Source: Colwellia sp. BRX10-3
Lineage (GTDB): Bacteria; Pseudomonadota; Gammaproteobacteria; Enterobacterales; Alteromonadaceae
DNA: 64,000 nt
Direction: 5' to 3'
NCBI RefSeq assembly: GCF_014077505.1
Contig: NZ_JACGWA010000002.1
Coordinates: 124,001-188,000, forward strand
Part shown: piece by piece, positions 35,895 through 44,708 of the stretch
How the letters are laid out: every line of letters starts with the position of its first letter
Position numbering within the stretch: the first letter of the stretch is position 1
Made by a program: the position numbers and the translations under genes
The notes under the pieces: model-generated
What the model was told of the DNA's origin: nothing
Seen by the model: only the letters and a program-made list of their open reading frames with translations
Databases searched by the model: none

Positions 35895-36592
35895 TGGTGT
35901 TCCTTTAGCCTTTTTATTTAATAACAGAAAGGGAGTTTATCGTGGGTAATGGGGCGCGAATTAGAAGTTAACAGCGGCTTAATGTCCAACAAAAAAAATA
36001 ACATTTGATGACAATTATTATTGATTAATCACTGGTATTTAAATAGCTCTTGAAAACTATAGGTTATCTTTTATTTATCATTATGCATTTTTTTTGACAA
36101 AGTACAGACAATCAACAGTCGAGGAAAGCGAGCCATAATGTACTCCTTTACATTTACTTGGTATTAAAAGTGTAATTAATAATTTCATTTATACAACTTA
36201 ACTGCTTTCAACGAACCTGACCCCATTGGTTTTTTAAACATGAATTACGTCTTCAATATTTTTTGTTAAGTTAATTAAAAAATTGATGTTGAACTTTGTT
36301 AATAAAAGTGCAAAATCAGGCTAATTTTTTACTTAGGTTCGAATTTTTATTGTTGCTAGATAACGTATATAACGAAAAGTTAAAGCAATATAACTATTCT
36401 ATAAATCTCATTTTTTAGTGATATAAAACTCACCTCGTGGATAGGATGGTTGAAATTAAGAGTTAATTAGGAATTGAAAGCAGAGTAAAAAATAATACTA
36501 AGGCAATTTATTGAGTAAGTGAGACAAGCTAGTGTAGCTTGTCTTGAAAACATATTAATACAGTAATAATAAAGAAATTTAAATGAGTAACC
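35895..36592. other. Intergenic region between speA and the RMD1-family gene
   Basis: About 700 AT-rich bases holding the divergent promoters. The only distinctive feature is a block at 36206-36236 (TTTCAACGAACCTGA then CCCCATTGG), repeated in inverted form downstream of the next gene. No open frame with a credible start. Confidence 0.5.
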
Positions 36593-37552
36593 ATGGAACA
36601 ACTAATGACAGATAATAACATCGCATTTAGTGATAATAAGTTATCTATTTACAATTTTGGTGATGATTTTTCATCAGCGAATTCGAATATAGACAAACGC
36701 TTTTTTGAAGGCGGAACCCGTTATAGAGACGCAGTGCAAATAGTTGTAGCAACTGGAGAGTATTGGTTGTTTGATTATGGTGTAGTGGTGTTTTGGGCAG
36801 TAGATAAAACTGAGCGCCAAGCTTTAATCAACAACCTTAAAAAAGACAATACAACGCATTTTGAAAAAATTGAAGAGCATTTAAGTTTCACTTTTTCTAA
36901 CGAATTAATGATTAAAAAAGATGTTATTTCGTTGCCAGATCACGATCCTTTAATACGTTTAGCAATAAGCCATGCATTAGCACAATCGAGCAAGCTTATG
37001 GAATATGAAGTTCAAGCGCAAAACTCGATAAAAGACTATTCTCATATTCCAGAAGAGTTAGCTAAGTTTGGCAAAATATCTATTAGTCAGAAAGAAATCG
37101 CTAAAATTAGAGGGACGTTATTAAGCACTAAAAGCGATATTATTTTGCATTATGGTTTACTAGATACTCCCGACTTTTTTTGGGAATATCCAGAATATGA
37201 AGCCACTTATGAACGTATGGCGCGTTATATGGATATACGCCAGCGTGTTGAATTATTGTCGAAAAAACTCTCAACCATTCATGAACTATTTGGAGTGCTA
37301 GCTGAAGAACAAAAACATCAACACTCATCATTTTTAGAATGGATTATTATCGTGTTGATCGGCATTGAAATTGTTTTATTTTTTGTGGAAGAATTGAAAG
37401 ACTTAATGGTTTAATTTACCTGGAATGCTACCTTGCGTATTTCAAGCAATACACCCGAAAAATGTCTTTGTTTAGTGTTTTGCTTGATAACGGAGCAACT
37501 AAGTACTTTTTATCGGTGTCGGTGAAATCTGTGGGATTCAGGTTCGTTGAAA
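36206..37552. repeat. 15-bp inverted repeat flanking the RMD1-family gene
   Basis: TTTCAACGAACCTGA at 36206-36220 and its exact complement TCAGGTTCGTTGAAA at 37538-37552, with a weakly similar TGGG just outside. The gene at 36593 lies between them. The GGGGTCAGGTTCGTTG-like word is of a kind often seen beside RAYT/REP elements in gammaproteobacteria (recall). Confidence 0.4.
36593..37414 (+). CDS. RMD1/DUF155 family membrane protein
   Basis: A 273-residue protein of the RMD1 (DUF155) family, also found in mitochondria, with unknown molecular function in bacteria. A soluble mixed domain includes WLFDYGVVVFWAVDKTER. A helical stretch with charged residues (about 170-240) follows. The family's C-terminal membrane anchor comes last, HSSFLEWIIIVLIGIEIVLFF, at about 246-266. 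Length is normal. Two starts are possible (36593 and an ATG four codons later); neither has a strong ribosome site. Single-gene unit flanked by the inverted repeat described separately. Confidence 0.8.
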   Translation: MEQLMTDNNIAFSDNKLSIYNFGDDFSSANSNIDKRFFEGGTRYRDAVQIVVATGEYWLFDYGVVVFWAVDKTERQALINNLKKDNTTHFEKIEEHLSFTFSNELMIKKDVISLPDHDPLIRLAISHALAQSSKLMEYEVQAQNSIKDYSHIPEELAKFGKISISQKEIAKIRGTLLSTKSDIILHYGLLDTPDFFWEYPEYEATYERMARYMDIRQRVELLSKKLSTIHELFGVLAEEQKHQHSSFLEWIIIVLIGIEIVLFFVEELKDLMV

Positions 37553-37639
37553 TATACTGTGTTTATGCTGACTACTGATTTAGTCAGTAGCTCACCACTT
37601 CTTGCATGTAAATGAATGAGTAACAAAATCTAGACGAAT

Positions 37640-37673
37640 AAAACCTTAACATCGCTGCTAAGGTTTTATTTTT
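37640..37673. terminator. Hairpin, diverged copy of the tRNA-Thr terminator
   Basis: Arms AAAACCTTA / TAAGGTTTT with loop ACATCGCTGC, followed by ATTTTT on the plus strand. Loop and position relative to the tRNA fragment match the intact terminator at 37767-37798. Confidence 0.6.
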
Positions 37674-37688
37674 CACTTTCGGAATGAA

Positions 37689-37750
37689 TGGTGCTGACTG
37701 CCGGAGTTGAACTGCTGGGGTTATATAAGCTACTGATTCAATCAGTGTCA
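37689..37750 (-). pseudogene. Decayed tRNA-Thr fragment
   Basis: Bases 37689-37714 match the 3' end of the intact tRNA-Thr (including CCA) at all but two of 26 positions. After 15 unrelated bases, an anticodon-arm-like stretch (CTACTGATTCAATCAGT) follows. The acceptor 5' half and D arm are missing, so it cannot be functional. Confidence 0.7.
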
Positions 37751-37766
37751 GTTTTTATTAAGACAA

Positions 37767-37798
37767 ATAAAAAAGCCTCAACATTGCTGTTGAGGCTT
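37767..37798 (-). terminator. Terminator of the tRNA-Phe/tRNA-Thr unit
   Basis: Perfect 11-bp arms AAGCCTCAACA / TGTTGAGGCTT, a four-base loop, then TTTTTT on the minus strand. It lies ten bases past tRNA-Thr. Confidence 0.85.
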
Positions 37799-37807
37799 CG
37801 TTATGAA

Positions 37808-37883
<76 letters not shown>

Positions 37884-37996
37884 ACACGAAAACGTGTGCG
37901 ATAATTATATTCTATTGAACTAACTATCTTGGCACCGAATCAACATCGGAACTTGTTGATTCTACATTTAACTTAATTAAAAGCTAAAAGTGTAAA

Positions 37997-38072
37997 TGGT
38001 GCCTCGACCCGGAATCGAACCAGGGACACGAGGATTTTCAATCCTCTGCTCTACCGACTGAGCTATCGAGGC
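37997..38072 (-). tRNA. tRNA-Phe (anticodon GAA)
   Basis: A 76-base cloverleaf including CCA. Acceptor GCCTCGA / TCGAGGC, anticodon loop TTGAAAA within stem AGGA/TCCT, T loop TTCGATT. It lies 113 bases upstream of tRNA-Thr in the same direction. Confidence 0.95.
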
Positions 38073-38271
38073 ACATTAACAACCATAATGATTGTCTTGT
38101 ACATTGTCTTCTTGGCTGTGCCTTGAAGACGGGGCGTATTAAACTGTTTTTCGTTTACCCCGTCAACCCTTTTTTTTAAATAAATGTTTGTTTGCCGTTT
38201 TTTTCAACGTATTGTGCTTTTATGGAGCAATTTTGCCGAAGTTTTTCTATTTTTAACACTATATATCACAA

Positions 38272-38556
38272 TCAAGCGGTGTATAAAGTGTAAGCCCCTA
38301 TGATGATAAATCCGCAGCCGGCGATATAAGAAAGTACTTTTTCGTCAATATAGGCGGATAAAAAACTACCAACTAATACGCCAACAGCCGTTGCAACAAT
38401 TAATGCAGCAGAGGCTGCGCCAAAAACCATCCATTTACTTACGTCTTTATCTGCAGCAAATAGCATGGTGGCAAGTTGGGTTTTATCGCCAAGTTCTGCG
38501 ATAAACACCGAAACAAAAATAGTAGCAAATATTTTCCAGTTAATGGCAAATTCCAC
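38272..38556 (-). CDS. Half-size GDT1/TMEM165 (UPF0016) cation transporter
   Basis: A 94-residue inner-membrane protein with three hydrophobic spans and one copy of the family motif E-x-G-D-K-T (FIAELGDKTQLATM). UPF0016 proteins transport Mn2+ or Ca2+; most bacterial ones have two such halves, and single-copy members are thought to work as dimers. It begins directly after the stop of yggX in the same direction, so probably one unit with mutY-yggX. Confidence 0.88.
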   Translation of the reverse strand: MEFAINWKIFATIFVSVFIAELGDKTQLATMLFAADKDVSKWMVFGAASAALIVATAVGVLVGSFLSAYIDEKVLSYIAGCGFIIIGAYTLYTA

Positions 38557-38829
38557 TTATTTTTTCACAGGTGTGTAGCCTTCAATCTCAGGTTCTTTAC
38601 CTTCAAACAGATAAGCGACCATGGCTGATTCTAAAAACGCTCTGTCGTCAGCGTTCATCATGTTCATTTTCTTTTCGTTAATCAGCATAGTTTGCTTTTT
38701 TTGCCAATGTCCCCATGCTTCTTTACAAATGTTATCAAAAATACGTTTGCCTATTTCGCCCGGATAAAGTTGAAAGCCAAGGCCTTCGGCTTCTTTTTGT
38801 AAATTTTGGCAAAAAACGGTACGACTCAT
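38557..38829 (-). CDS. yggX: YggX, probable Fe(2+)-trafficking protein
   Basis: A 90-residue protein of the YggX family, starting with the conserved [17 protein letters not shown] (redox cysteine at position 7). It also carries YPGEIGKRI and [17 protein letters not shown]. It protects iron-sulfur clusters from oxidation. The gene follows mutY by 46 bases, the order found in many gammaproteobacteria; MutY itself is an iron-sulfur protein. Confidence 0.95.
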   Translation of the reverse strand: MSRTVFCQNLQKEAEGLGFQLYPGEIGKRIFDNICKEAWGHWQKKQTMLINEKKMNMMNADDRAFLESAMVAYLFEGKEPEIEGYTPVKK

Positions 38830-38875
38830 AATAAATTCTCTTTTTGTCTAGTGTATGTGTAAATGTGTAAATTAA

Positions 38876-39958
38876 TTAAACAGGCAATTGCTCTAGCTGT
38901 TTAATTAATTTTTGCGTTGATGCGGCTAAACCCACCGACGCGACTGTGGCTAAATTGTACCATTGCAATGTGCTATTTTCGCTAATTTCTTTTGCTGGTA
39001 GCATTTTACAATCTACAACAATTGCTTCTATGTCGAGATGAAAGTGGCTAAAGGTATGGCGAAATTTATCTAAAGCAAATGTTGTGGTTTGTTTAAGGTT
39101 TAATTTAGCTAACAAGTCAGGTAATTCATTAATCTCTGATAACTCTAAAAAACACCATAACCCGCCCCAAATTCCAGCAGGAGGGCGTTTTTCCATCAGC
39201 ACTTGTTGATTCACACGTGGAATGACCATAATGGTGTGTTTTTCGGGAATCGTTTTTTTCGGTTTCTTTTGTGGGTAATATGCTTGCTCATCGCTGGCAT
39301 TCGCTAAACAACTGCGATTAATCGGGCAAATTTCACATTTAGGTTTAGATCGCGTGCAAACCATAGCGCCTAAATCCATCATGGCTTGGTTGAACTGTGC
39401 TACGCCAACTTTGGGCGTTAGTGCGTCAGTAATCGGCCACAAGGTTTTTTCATATATGGCTTGGCCAGTATGACCTTGCACTTTATAGCAGCGCGCTAAC
39501 ACACGTTTTACGTTACCGTCTAAAATCGCATGATGTTTATTGAGCGCTAAGCTTAATATTGCGCCTGCTGTTGAGCGGCCAATACCGGCTAGTGCGATAA
39601 CTTCGTCAATATTTTCAGGAAAATTTCCTTGGTAGTCGTCACGTATTACTTTGGCTGTTTTGTGTAAGTTTCGGGCCCGTGCGTAGTAGCCAAGACCGGT
39701 CCAGTGATGAAGCACGGTGTCTTCATTGGCATTGGCTAAATCGATAATGTTAGGAAAGCTTTCCATAAATCTTAAATAATAAGGAATAACAGTAGCTACT
39801 TGCGTTTGCTGCAGCATTATTTCTGATATCCAAACTCGATATGGAGTTTTGTCTTGCTGCCAAGGCAAGTGTTTTCTACCTTGTAACTGAAACCACGATA
39901 AGACTTGGTCACTGAATACTTGGGCAGATTTGGCTGAAATTTTAGTTTTATTTGTCAT
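38876..39958 (-). CDS. mutY: Adenine DNA glycosylase MutY
   Basis: Removes adenine mispaired with 8-oxoguanine. 360 residues. The HhH-GPD domain has catalytic Glu in [12 protein letters not shown], helix-hairpin-helix [12 protein letters not shown] and catalytic Asp in [14 protein letters not shown]. The [4Fe-4S] loop reads [17 protein letters not shown]. The C-terminal NUDIX-like domain that reads 8-oxoguanine follows. First gene of mutY-yggX-GDT1 unit. Confidence 0.96.
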   Translation of the reverse strand: MTNKTKISAKSAQVFSDQVLSWFQLQGRKHLPWQQDKTPYRVWISEIMLQQTQVATVIPYYLRFMESFPNIIDLANANEDTVLHHWTGLGYYARARNLHKTAKVIRDDYQGNFPENIDEVIALAGIGRSTAGAILSLALNKHHAILDGNVKRVLARCYKVQGHTGQAIYEKTLWPITDALTPKVGVAQFNQAMMDLGAMVCTRSKPKCEICPINRSCLANASDEQAYYPQKKPKKTIPEKHTIMVIPRVNQQVLMEKRPPAGIWGGLWCFLELSEINELPDLLAKLNLKQTTTFALDKFRHTFSHFHLDIEAIVVDCKMLPAKEISENSTLQWYNLATVASVGLAASTQKLIKQLEQLPV

Positions 39959-40243
39959 AGCGGCGCCAGTGTAACTAAAGGGTAAAGTAGACTCAACCAG
40001 ACAATTTCATCCTTATTCTACAATCGAAAGCATATAAATGTATTTCATCAGAAAAATCAGCTTAAAGTTTGCTTGTGAACATGCTTTAAAACATTATTAA
40101 TCACTGTTGATGATTAACACTTGGCGAAAGTGTTTTATGCGGCTATAAATAATAAAGCCACTGCGAGCATCGCTCGTTTTTTAACGATAAATCAAATGAA
40201 TACGAAGTTATTCGCGTTCAAACGACTCAAAGGGCATTTACTT

Positions 40244-41134
40244 ATGCACAGATCAAAAGTTATCGCGACATTTCGTCCACCATTTTTATTACTAACACCA
40301 ATTTGTGTCGCTTTGGGTTTGGCGCTGGCGATGTTTAACGCAACCGAAACTGATTACCTCTTAGTAGTGGTAGCACTTGTTGGTGCATTATCGGCTCATA
40401 TTAGTGTTAATACCTTGAACGAATATTTTGATTTTAAAAGTGGCTTAGATTTACAAACCACGAAAACACCCTTTAGTGGTGGCAGCGGTGCTTTACCTGA
40501 ACATCCTGAGTTGGCTTGGTTAACCTTAATTATTGGCCTGGTAACTTTGTTATTTACTGTGCTCGTTGGTGGCTATTTTATCCATAGGCTAGGCATGATC
40601 ATTTTTCCTATTGGACTGTTAGGTGTGATGATTATTTTAACCTATACCCAGTGGCTAAATCGTAATCCAGTTTTATGTTTGTTATCAGCTGGCCTTGGCT
40701 TTGGCTTTTTGATGGTGGTTGGCACCTATGTGGTACTTGCTGGAAGTTATCATAACCTTGCTTGGTGGGTTGCTTTAGTACCATTTTTATTGGTGAATAA
40801 CTTGTTATTACTCAATCAGTACCCTGATATGCAAGCAGACCGTGCCGTGGGTCGAAGAACATTCCCGATAGTTTTTGGTATAACTGCTAGCAATTTGGTT
40901 TATGCGCTGTTTATGGTGGCCGCTTATGGTGTGGTTTTGGTGTTGGTGCAGCAAAAGCTACTACCGACCTTCAGTTTAATCGCTTTAATTCCGGCCTTTT
41001 TAGCGCTGTTTTCGCTAGCTGGGGCGATCAAATATGGTGAAGACATCGCACAAGTGCCGAAATTTATGGCGGCAAATGTAGCAGCTGCTTTACTCACACC
41101 GCTATTATTGGCAGTATCTTTGGTTATATCGTGA
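40244..41134 (+). CDS. UbiA-family prenyltransferase (MenA-like)
   Basis: An integral membrane prenyltransferase of 296 residues with about eight hydrophobic spans. The two aspartate-rich motifs needed for Mg-prenyl diphosphate are N-E-Y-F-D-F-K-S-G-L-D near residue 60 and DMQADRAVGRRT near 197. These resemble MenA-type 1,4-dihydroxy-2-naphthoate polyprenyltransferases. No other quinone or heme genes are close, so the acceptor is unknown. The frame opens at a TTG at 40121 and has an ATG at 40196. The ATG at 40244 is chosen because it has AAGGG upstream and fits the family's start just before the first span. Its closeness to the multiheme cytochrome operon suggests a menaquinone link (inference). 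Confidence 0.75.
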   Translation: MHRSKVIATFRPPFLLLTPICVALGLALAMFNATETDYLLVVVALVGALSAHISVNTLNEYFDFKSGLDLQTTKTPFSGGSGALPEHPELAWLTLIIGLVTLLFTVLVGGYFIHRLGMIIFPIGLLGVMIILTYTQWLNRNPVLCLLSAGLGFGFLMVVGTYVVLAGSYHNLAWWVALVPFLLVNNLLLLNQYPDMQADRAVGRRTFPIVFGITASNLVYALFMVAAYGVVLVLVQQKLLPTFSLIALIPAFLALFSLAGAIKYGEDIAQVPKFMAANVAAALLTPLLLAVSLVIS

Positions 41135-41223
41135 TCTAAGGAGAATTAAGCAGAACAATAATGCGCTTAAACCCGCTACCGTTGGCTGTATAGTATAATC
41201 CTTCACCTTTTCTTAAGCTTTGG

Positions 41224-41781
41224 TTAGGGGAGGTGATGTGCAATGCCCTTATGGCAATCAATACAGGTGTCACCGCTTTCTGCTATTCGTTCCGGGTTAT
41301 GTTGTTTTTGTGCGCGTTTTGACTGCGCGCTTAAATCCATGGTTTCGAAAGCATGGCAATTTCGACATTCGCGAGAGTCAGTCGCCTTCATTTGTGACCA
41401 AACCCGCTCTGCCATTATTTCTCTATGAGCGTTATATTTTTCCGGTGTGTCTATGGTGCCTAACATTTTATGCCAGACTTCCCTGCTGGCTTCGATTTTT
41501 CTAACCACTTTGTGGATCCAAGGTTTAGGCACATGGCAATCAGGGCAGCTGGCTTTGACGCCGACTCTATTTTGATAGTGAATGGTGGTTTTGTATTCTT
41601 GAAAAGCGTTGTCTTGCATTTCATGGCAACTGATACAAAACTCTTCGGTATTGGTGATCTCTAAGGTCCAGTTAAAGGCACCCCACGCCATGACGCCAAA
41701 TAGCGCCGCTAAAAGGGCACCGATAGGCAAACCAAATAACCACCATTTTTTACTTGGTATCCATAATCCTTTCCGGTTCAT
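41224..41781 (-). CDS. NapC/NirT-family tetraheme cytochrome c (CymA-like)
   Basis: Membrane-anchored quinol dehydrogenase of 185 residues. One N-terminal span (about 15-35) is followed by four CxxCH heme sites (CISCH, CPDCH, CRNCH, CIDCH) in the periplasm. The spacing and the KIEASREVWHK segment are typical for NapC/CymA. It would oxidise menaquinol and hand electrons to periplasmic cytochromes. Last gene of the Mtr-type operon, 43 bases after the c4-type gene, so its predicted job is to feed the outer-membrane conduit. Confidence 0.9.
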   Translation of the reverse strand: MNRKGLWIPSKKWWLFGLPIGALLAALFGVMAWGAFNWTLEITNTEEFCISCHEMQDNAFQEYKTTIHYQNRVGVKASCPDCHVPKPWIHKVVRKIEASREVWHKMLGTIDTPEKYNAHREIMAERVWSQMKATDSRECRNCHAFETMDLSAQSKRAQKQHNPERIAESGDTCIDCHKGIAHHLP

Positions 41782-41824
41782 TATATACTCCTCAGCTTAT
41801 TAAGCTTAGTTGTTGTTGACTGGG

Positions 41825-42451
41825 TTATTGCTGGCTGGCGTAGAAAGCAATCAAGGCATCCCAATCCCCAGCTTTTAATTGCTCGGTCATTTGGCGCATT
41901 TTTCTGTCCATTTCACGACTACCATCAAGGTAATATTTTATCGATTGTTGTAAGTAATGACTGTGCTGACCGGCTAAAATGCCAGAGTCATCGTAGGGAT
42001 CACTGCCACCGTCGTTGTGACACCTTTTACACTTGCTTTCATGAACGCTTTGACCTTTAGCAACTAACGCTTGATTGAATGTTTGCTTGGCAGCAATAAA
42101 TGGCTTTTTAGCATAAAAGTTAGCGATTTTTGCAATTTGTGTATCGGTTAATGCATCAACAATTTTTTTCATGTCAGTTGCCGGTTTGCTAGTATCACCA
42201 AAGCGATAGCTTGAGGTGACGGCGGGCCGAACACCATCTTTGTATGCAAATAATGTCGATTCGATATATGTGGCAGAAGCACCTGCGATGGTTGGCATAT
42301 CGGCTTCTGGGTTAAAGCCTTCCTTACCATGACAATCCATACAGTCGGTAATATATTTTGCCGGCGTTGATGCACTACAAAAAACACTACTTACTAGCGG
42401 TAAAAATATGATCAACGCTAAGGTTTTCTTATTCATTTTTTTCTTATTCAT
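41825..42451 (-). CDS. Diheme c4-type periplasmic cytochrome
   Basis: A 208-residue secreted cytochrome with a signal peptide ending near FCSAS and two class I cytochrome domains. The heme sites are CMDCHG (about residue 37) and CKRCHN (about 140). Size and two-domain layout match cytochrome c4 and c553-like proteins. The ATG follows GAGGAG. It lies between the MtrB-like and CymA-like genes, so it is probably the soluble carrier across the periplasm. Not found in the classic Shewanella mtr cluster at this position. Confidence 0.85.
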   Translation of the reverse strand: MNKKKMNKKTLALIIFLPLVSSVFCSASTPAKYITDCMDCHGKEGFNPEADMPTIAGASATYIESTLFAYKDGVRPAVTSSYRFGDTSKPATDMKKIVDALTDTQIAKIANFYAKKPFIAAKQTFNQALVAKGQSVHESKCKRCHNDGGSDPYDDSGILAGQHSHYLQQSIKYYLDGSREMDRKMRQMTEQLKAGDWDALIAFYASQQ

Positions 42452-42548
42452 CTATAGAACTCCTCAATATAAGATAAACATACTTTGTCATACTGGCTAA
42501 GTCCCCTATCGCTATGTCCTTTATAGCTAAGCTCAGCATGGCAAAGAG

Positions 42549-44699
42549 TTAAAATTGGTATGTTAAGCCCAAAATAAAATAATTAACTTGATAATGATGA
42601 CTAACCGCGCCAAAGGTTAATAAATTATCGACGGTATTAACGTCGACATAGTCAATGGCAAAGTCATCGTTCTCTAACCGCTGGTGTTGATATTGTAACT
42701 GGGCTTGTATTTGCGGATTAATTTGATAACTAAACTTAAGGTTAAATTGCTGCCAAACACTGTTTATTTCAGGCAATTTATCTTGGCTTGGGCTGCTTAA
42801 TGTTGTTGCACTTGAGCCATCAGAGATTATAGCTTGCAACGATAGCGCGAATTTTTCATCTAGCCATTCTTTGATGTCAAGGGTCAGACCAAAACTATCG
42901 ACCCGCTCTTTAGTGTCGTTACGCCATAATGAGCCATTATCACTGGCTTTGGCTTGAGATCTAATATCTTCAATTTGAAAGTAAGTACTCAGCGTTGTTT
43001 TTTCATCAACTTGCCAACTAAGATCAGCGCCATAATGATAGCGATGATTATTTTGTAAGCCTAAGCTTGACGCTTGATAGTTTTGTTTACTTAAGGCACC
43101 AGAAATACTAGCGTATAGTTGTTCGTTTAGCGCTTTACTCAGTTGCATGCTGAGTTTGTTTTGCACGCGTGCGGCAAGGTTGTAGCGCTGTAATAAGGGG
43201 TTTTCATCGCTTAGTTGTGTGCTTAAGCGCATCGGCAATTGGGCATCGCGATTAAAATGGCTGGCACGAATAGTTAATTGCGCGCCCGTCTCACTTTGCA
43301 GTAATAATGAGCCAGTTACGCCTTGATTGTCTGTTTTATGTTTGCTGATGCCTTGTTCGGTTTTTGAGCTTTGACTGAACTCAATGCTGGCTTGCTGACT
43401 GGGTAAAAATCGCCAAAAAGTTGCCAAGGATAACTGTTGTTTTTTAGTGTCATACAGCGTGTTTTGCAACGGCTCTGAGAGGTAAGTTTCGCTAAACACT
43501 GGTGTGAAGATAAATTGTTCACTTTGATTGTCGCGTTGATTAAATTGATATTTAGCTCTAAAAGATAAACGGCTAGACCAGCGAGAATAAAAGCGCAGGG
43601 CATAATCTGTGGTGGCTACTTTCGCGTCAAAGTTATTACTTGGTAAGCTTTGCTGTAAAAACGCATTGCTGGAGTAGGGCAACAGGCTGTTGTTCTGACG
43701 CATTTGTCCAAATGCCGCGTATAGTTTTAAAGAACTCGCTGGCAGTAGCTGATAATTTACCTTAAGCCGGATTTTATAAGCATGATTATCGGGGTCATGA
43801 GCAATTTCTGCCATTTCAGCACCGGCCACATAACTGGAAAATGGATTTTCATAATGTATTGATTGATACTCATTGCTAAAACGCGATAAAAAGTACGATA
43901 AATTAATGTTTAAATCGTTAAATTGGTAGCTGAGTTGAGCATCTATTTGCTCTGTTTGCTCATCTATTGCCAGTGGTAAGTAACTCGCATTTAATATTTG
44001 CGCAGCAGAAAATTGCTCAATGCCTGATTTTTTAAGTTTTTGATAATTAATGGCATAGTCTAGGTGCTGATCGGTAAAATAGCGCCAACTTAGGGTTAAT
44101 TTTTGCCAATCGACACCGCTATTGAATTGACGCCAAGTTGTGGTTTCAAGTGTGCTGGTGCGTTGATCTAAATATTGCCAACTATCGGGTAACAATAAGG
44201 TGTTATTTTGTTGCTGAAACGGCGTTAATAATGCAGGGTTTTGGCGCAATGGTATTTCTTGATAAGCGAAAGCAAATTGATAGTGGCCATAATAGCCCAG
44301 TTTAGTGGTTAGTTTTAACGCATCTAAACCCGCATTATCGACTGAAAGTTTGGCATAGTTTCCTTCTTCAGTGAGATAGTTAACCTTAGTGGATAAAAAC
44401 AAGTTATTGTTCGACTCGATGCCAGAGTAATGGCCAAAATGATAAGCATCGTCAGACAAGTAGCCGAAATTAACCTGAACATTGCCGGAAAAGGTCTTGG
44501 TCTTTGGACAATATTCACATTGCCAATCAGCATTAATCTGTTTTAGTTCTGTTGATGCTGCAGTTGAAGTTGATGTATGGCTTGCTATGCTTTGTTCTTC
44601 ACTTTCTTTCTCCTTTACATCCGCATGAGCAAAGCTGATTCCCAAACTCAAAGCTAATAAGGTTAATATTGAAATTATCGACAGTGATAAGTGCTTCAT
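42549..44699 (-). CDS. mtrB: MtrB/PioB-family outer-membrane barrel
   Basis: A 716-residue outer-membrane beta-barrel with a signal peptide (to about residue 26). Near the N-terminus it has a C-x-x-C pair (WQCEYCPKTKTF), conserved in MtrB proteins. The rest is alternating amphipathic strands, and the C-terminus ends in phenylalanine (FILGLTYQF). MtrB holds the decaheme MtrA inside the barrel so electrons can cross the outer membrane. It starts 9 bases after the MtrA-like gene. The symbol is by family and position. Confidence 0.9.
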   Translation of the reverse strand: MKHLSLSIISILTLLALSLGISFAHADVKEKESEEQSIASHTSTSTAASTELKQINADWQCEYCPKTKTFSGNVQVNFGYLSDDAYHFGHYSGIESNNNLFLSTKVNYLTEEGNYAKLSVDNAGLDALKLTTKLGYYGHYQFAFAYQEIPLRQNPALLTPFQQQNNTLLLPDSWQYLDQRTSTLETTTWRQFNSGVDWQKLTLSWRYFTDQHLDYAINYQKLKKSGIEQFSAAQILNASYLPLAIDEQTEQIDAQLSYQFNDLNINLSYFLSRFSNEYQSIHYENPFSSYVAGAEMAEIAHDPDNHAYKIRLKVNYQLLPASSLKLYAAFGQMRQNNSLLPYSSNAFLQQSLPSNNFDAKVATTDYALRFYSRWSSRLSFRAKYQFNQRDNQSEQFIFTPVFSETYLSEPLQNTLYDTKKQQLSLATFWRFLPSQQASIEFSQSSKTEQGISKHKTDNQGVTGSLLLQSETGAQLTIRASHFNRDAQLPMRLSTQLSDENPLLQRYNLAARVQNKLSMQLSKALNEQLYASISGALSKQNYQASSLGLQNNHRYHYGADLSWQVDEKTTLSTYFQIEDIRSQAKASDNGSLWRNDTKERVDSFGLTLDIKEWLDEKFALSLQAIISDGSSATTLSSPSQDKLPEINSVWQQFNLKFSYQINPQIQAQLQYQHQRLENDDFAIDYVDVNTVDNLLTFGAVSHHYQVNYFILGLTYQF

Positions 44700-44708
44700 A
44701 ATGTGCTC

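Larger units (their letters stand above)
37415..37807. other. Region of decayed tRNA-Thr copies
   Basis: The gap contains a hairpin (37640-37667), a tRNA-Thr 3' fragment (37689-37750) and a second anticodon-arm-like piece at about 37566-37603 (CTACTGATTTAGTCAGTAG). All resemble the intact tRNA-Thr and its terminator. No protein gene is seen. Confidence 0.55.

Noticed and set aside
37140..37331. 63-residue minus-strand frame inside the RMD1-family gene
   Set aside because: Shadow of the plus-strand gene; composition is not protein-like.
41220..41803. Four plus-strand frames opposite the tetraheme cytochrome
   Set aside because: Antisense shadows of a gene with four intact heme motifs.
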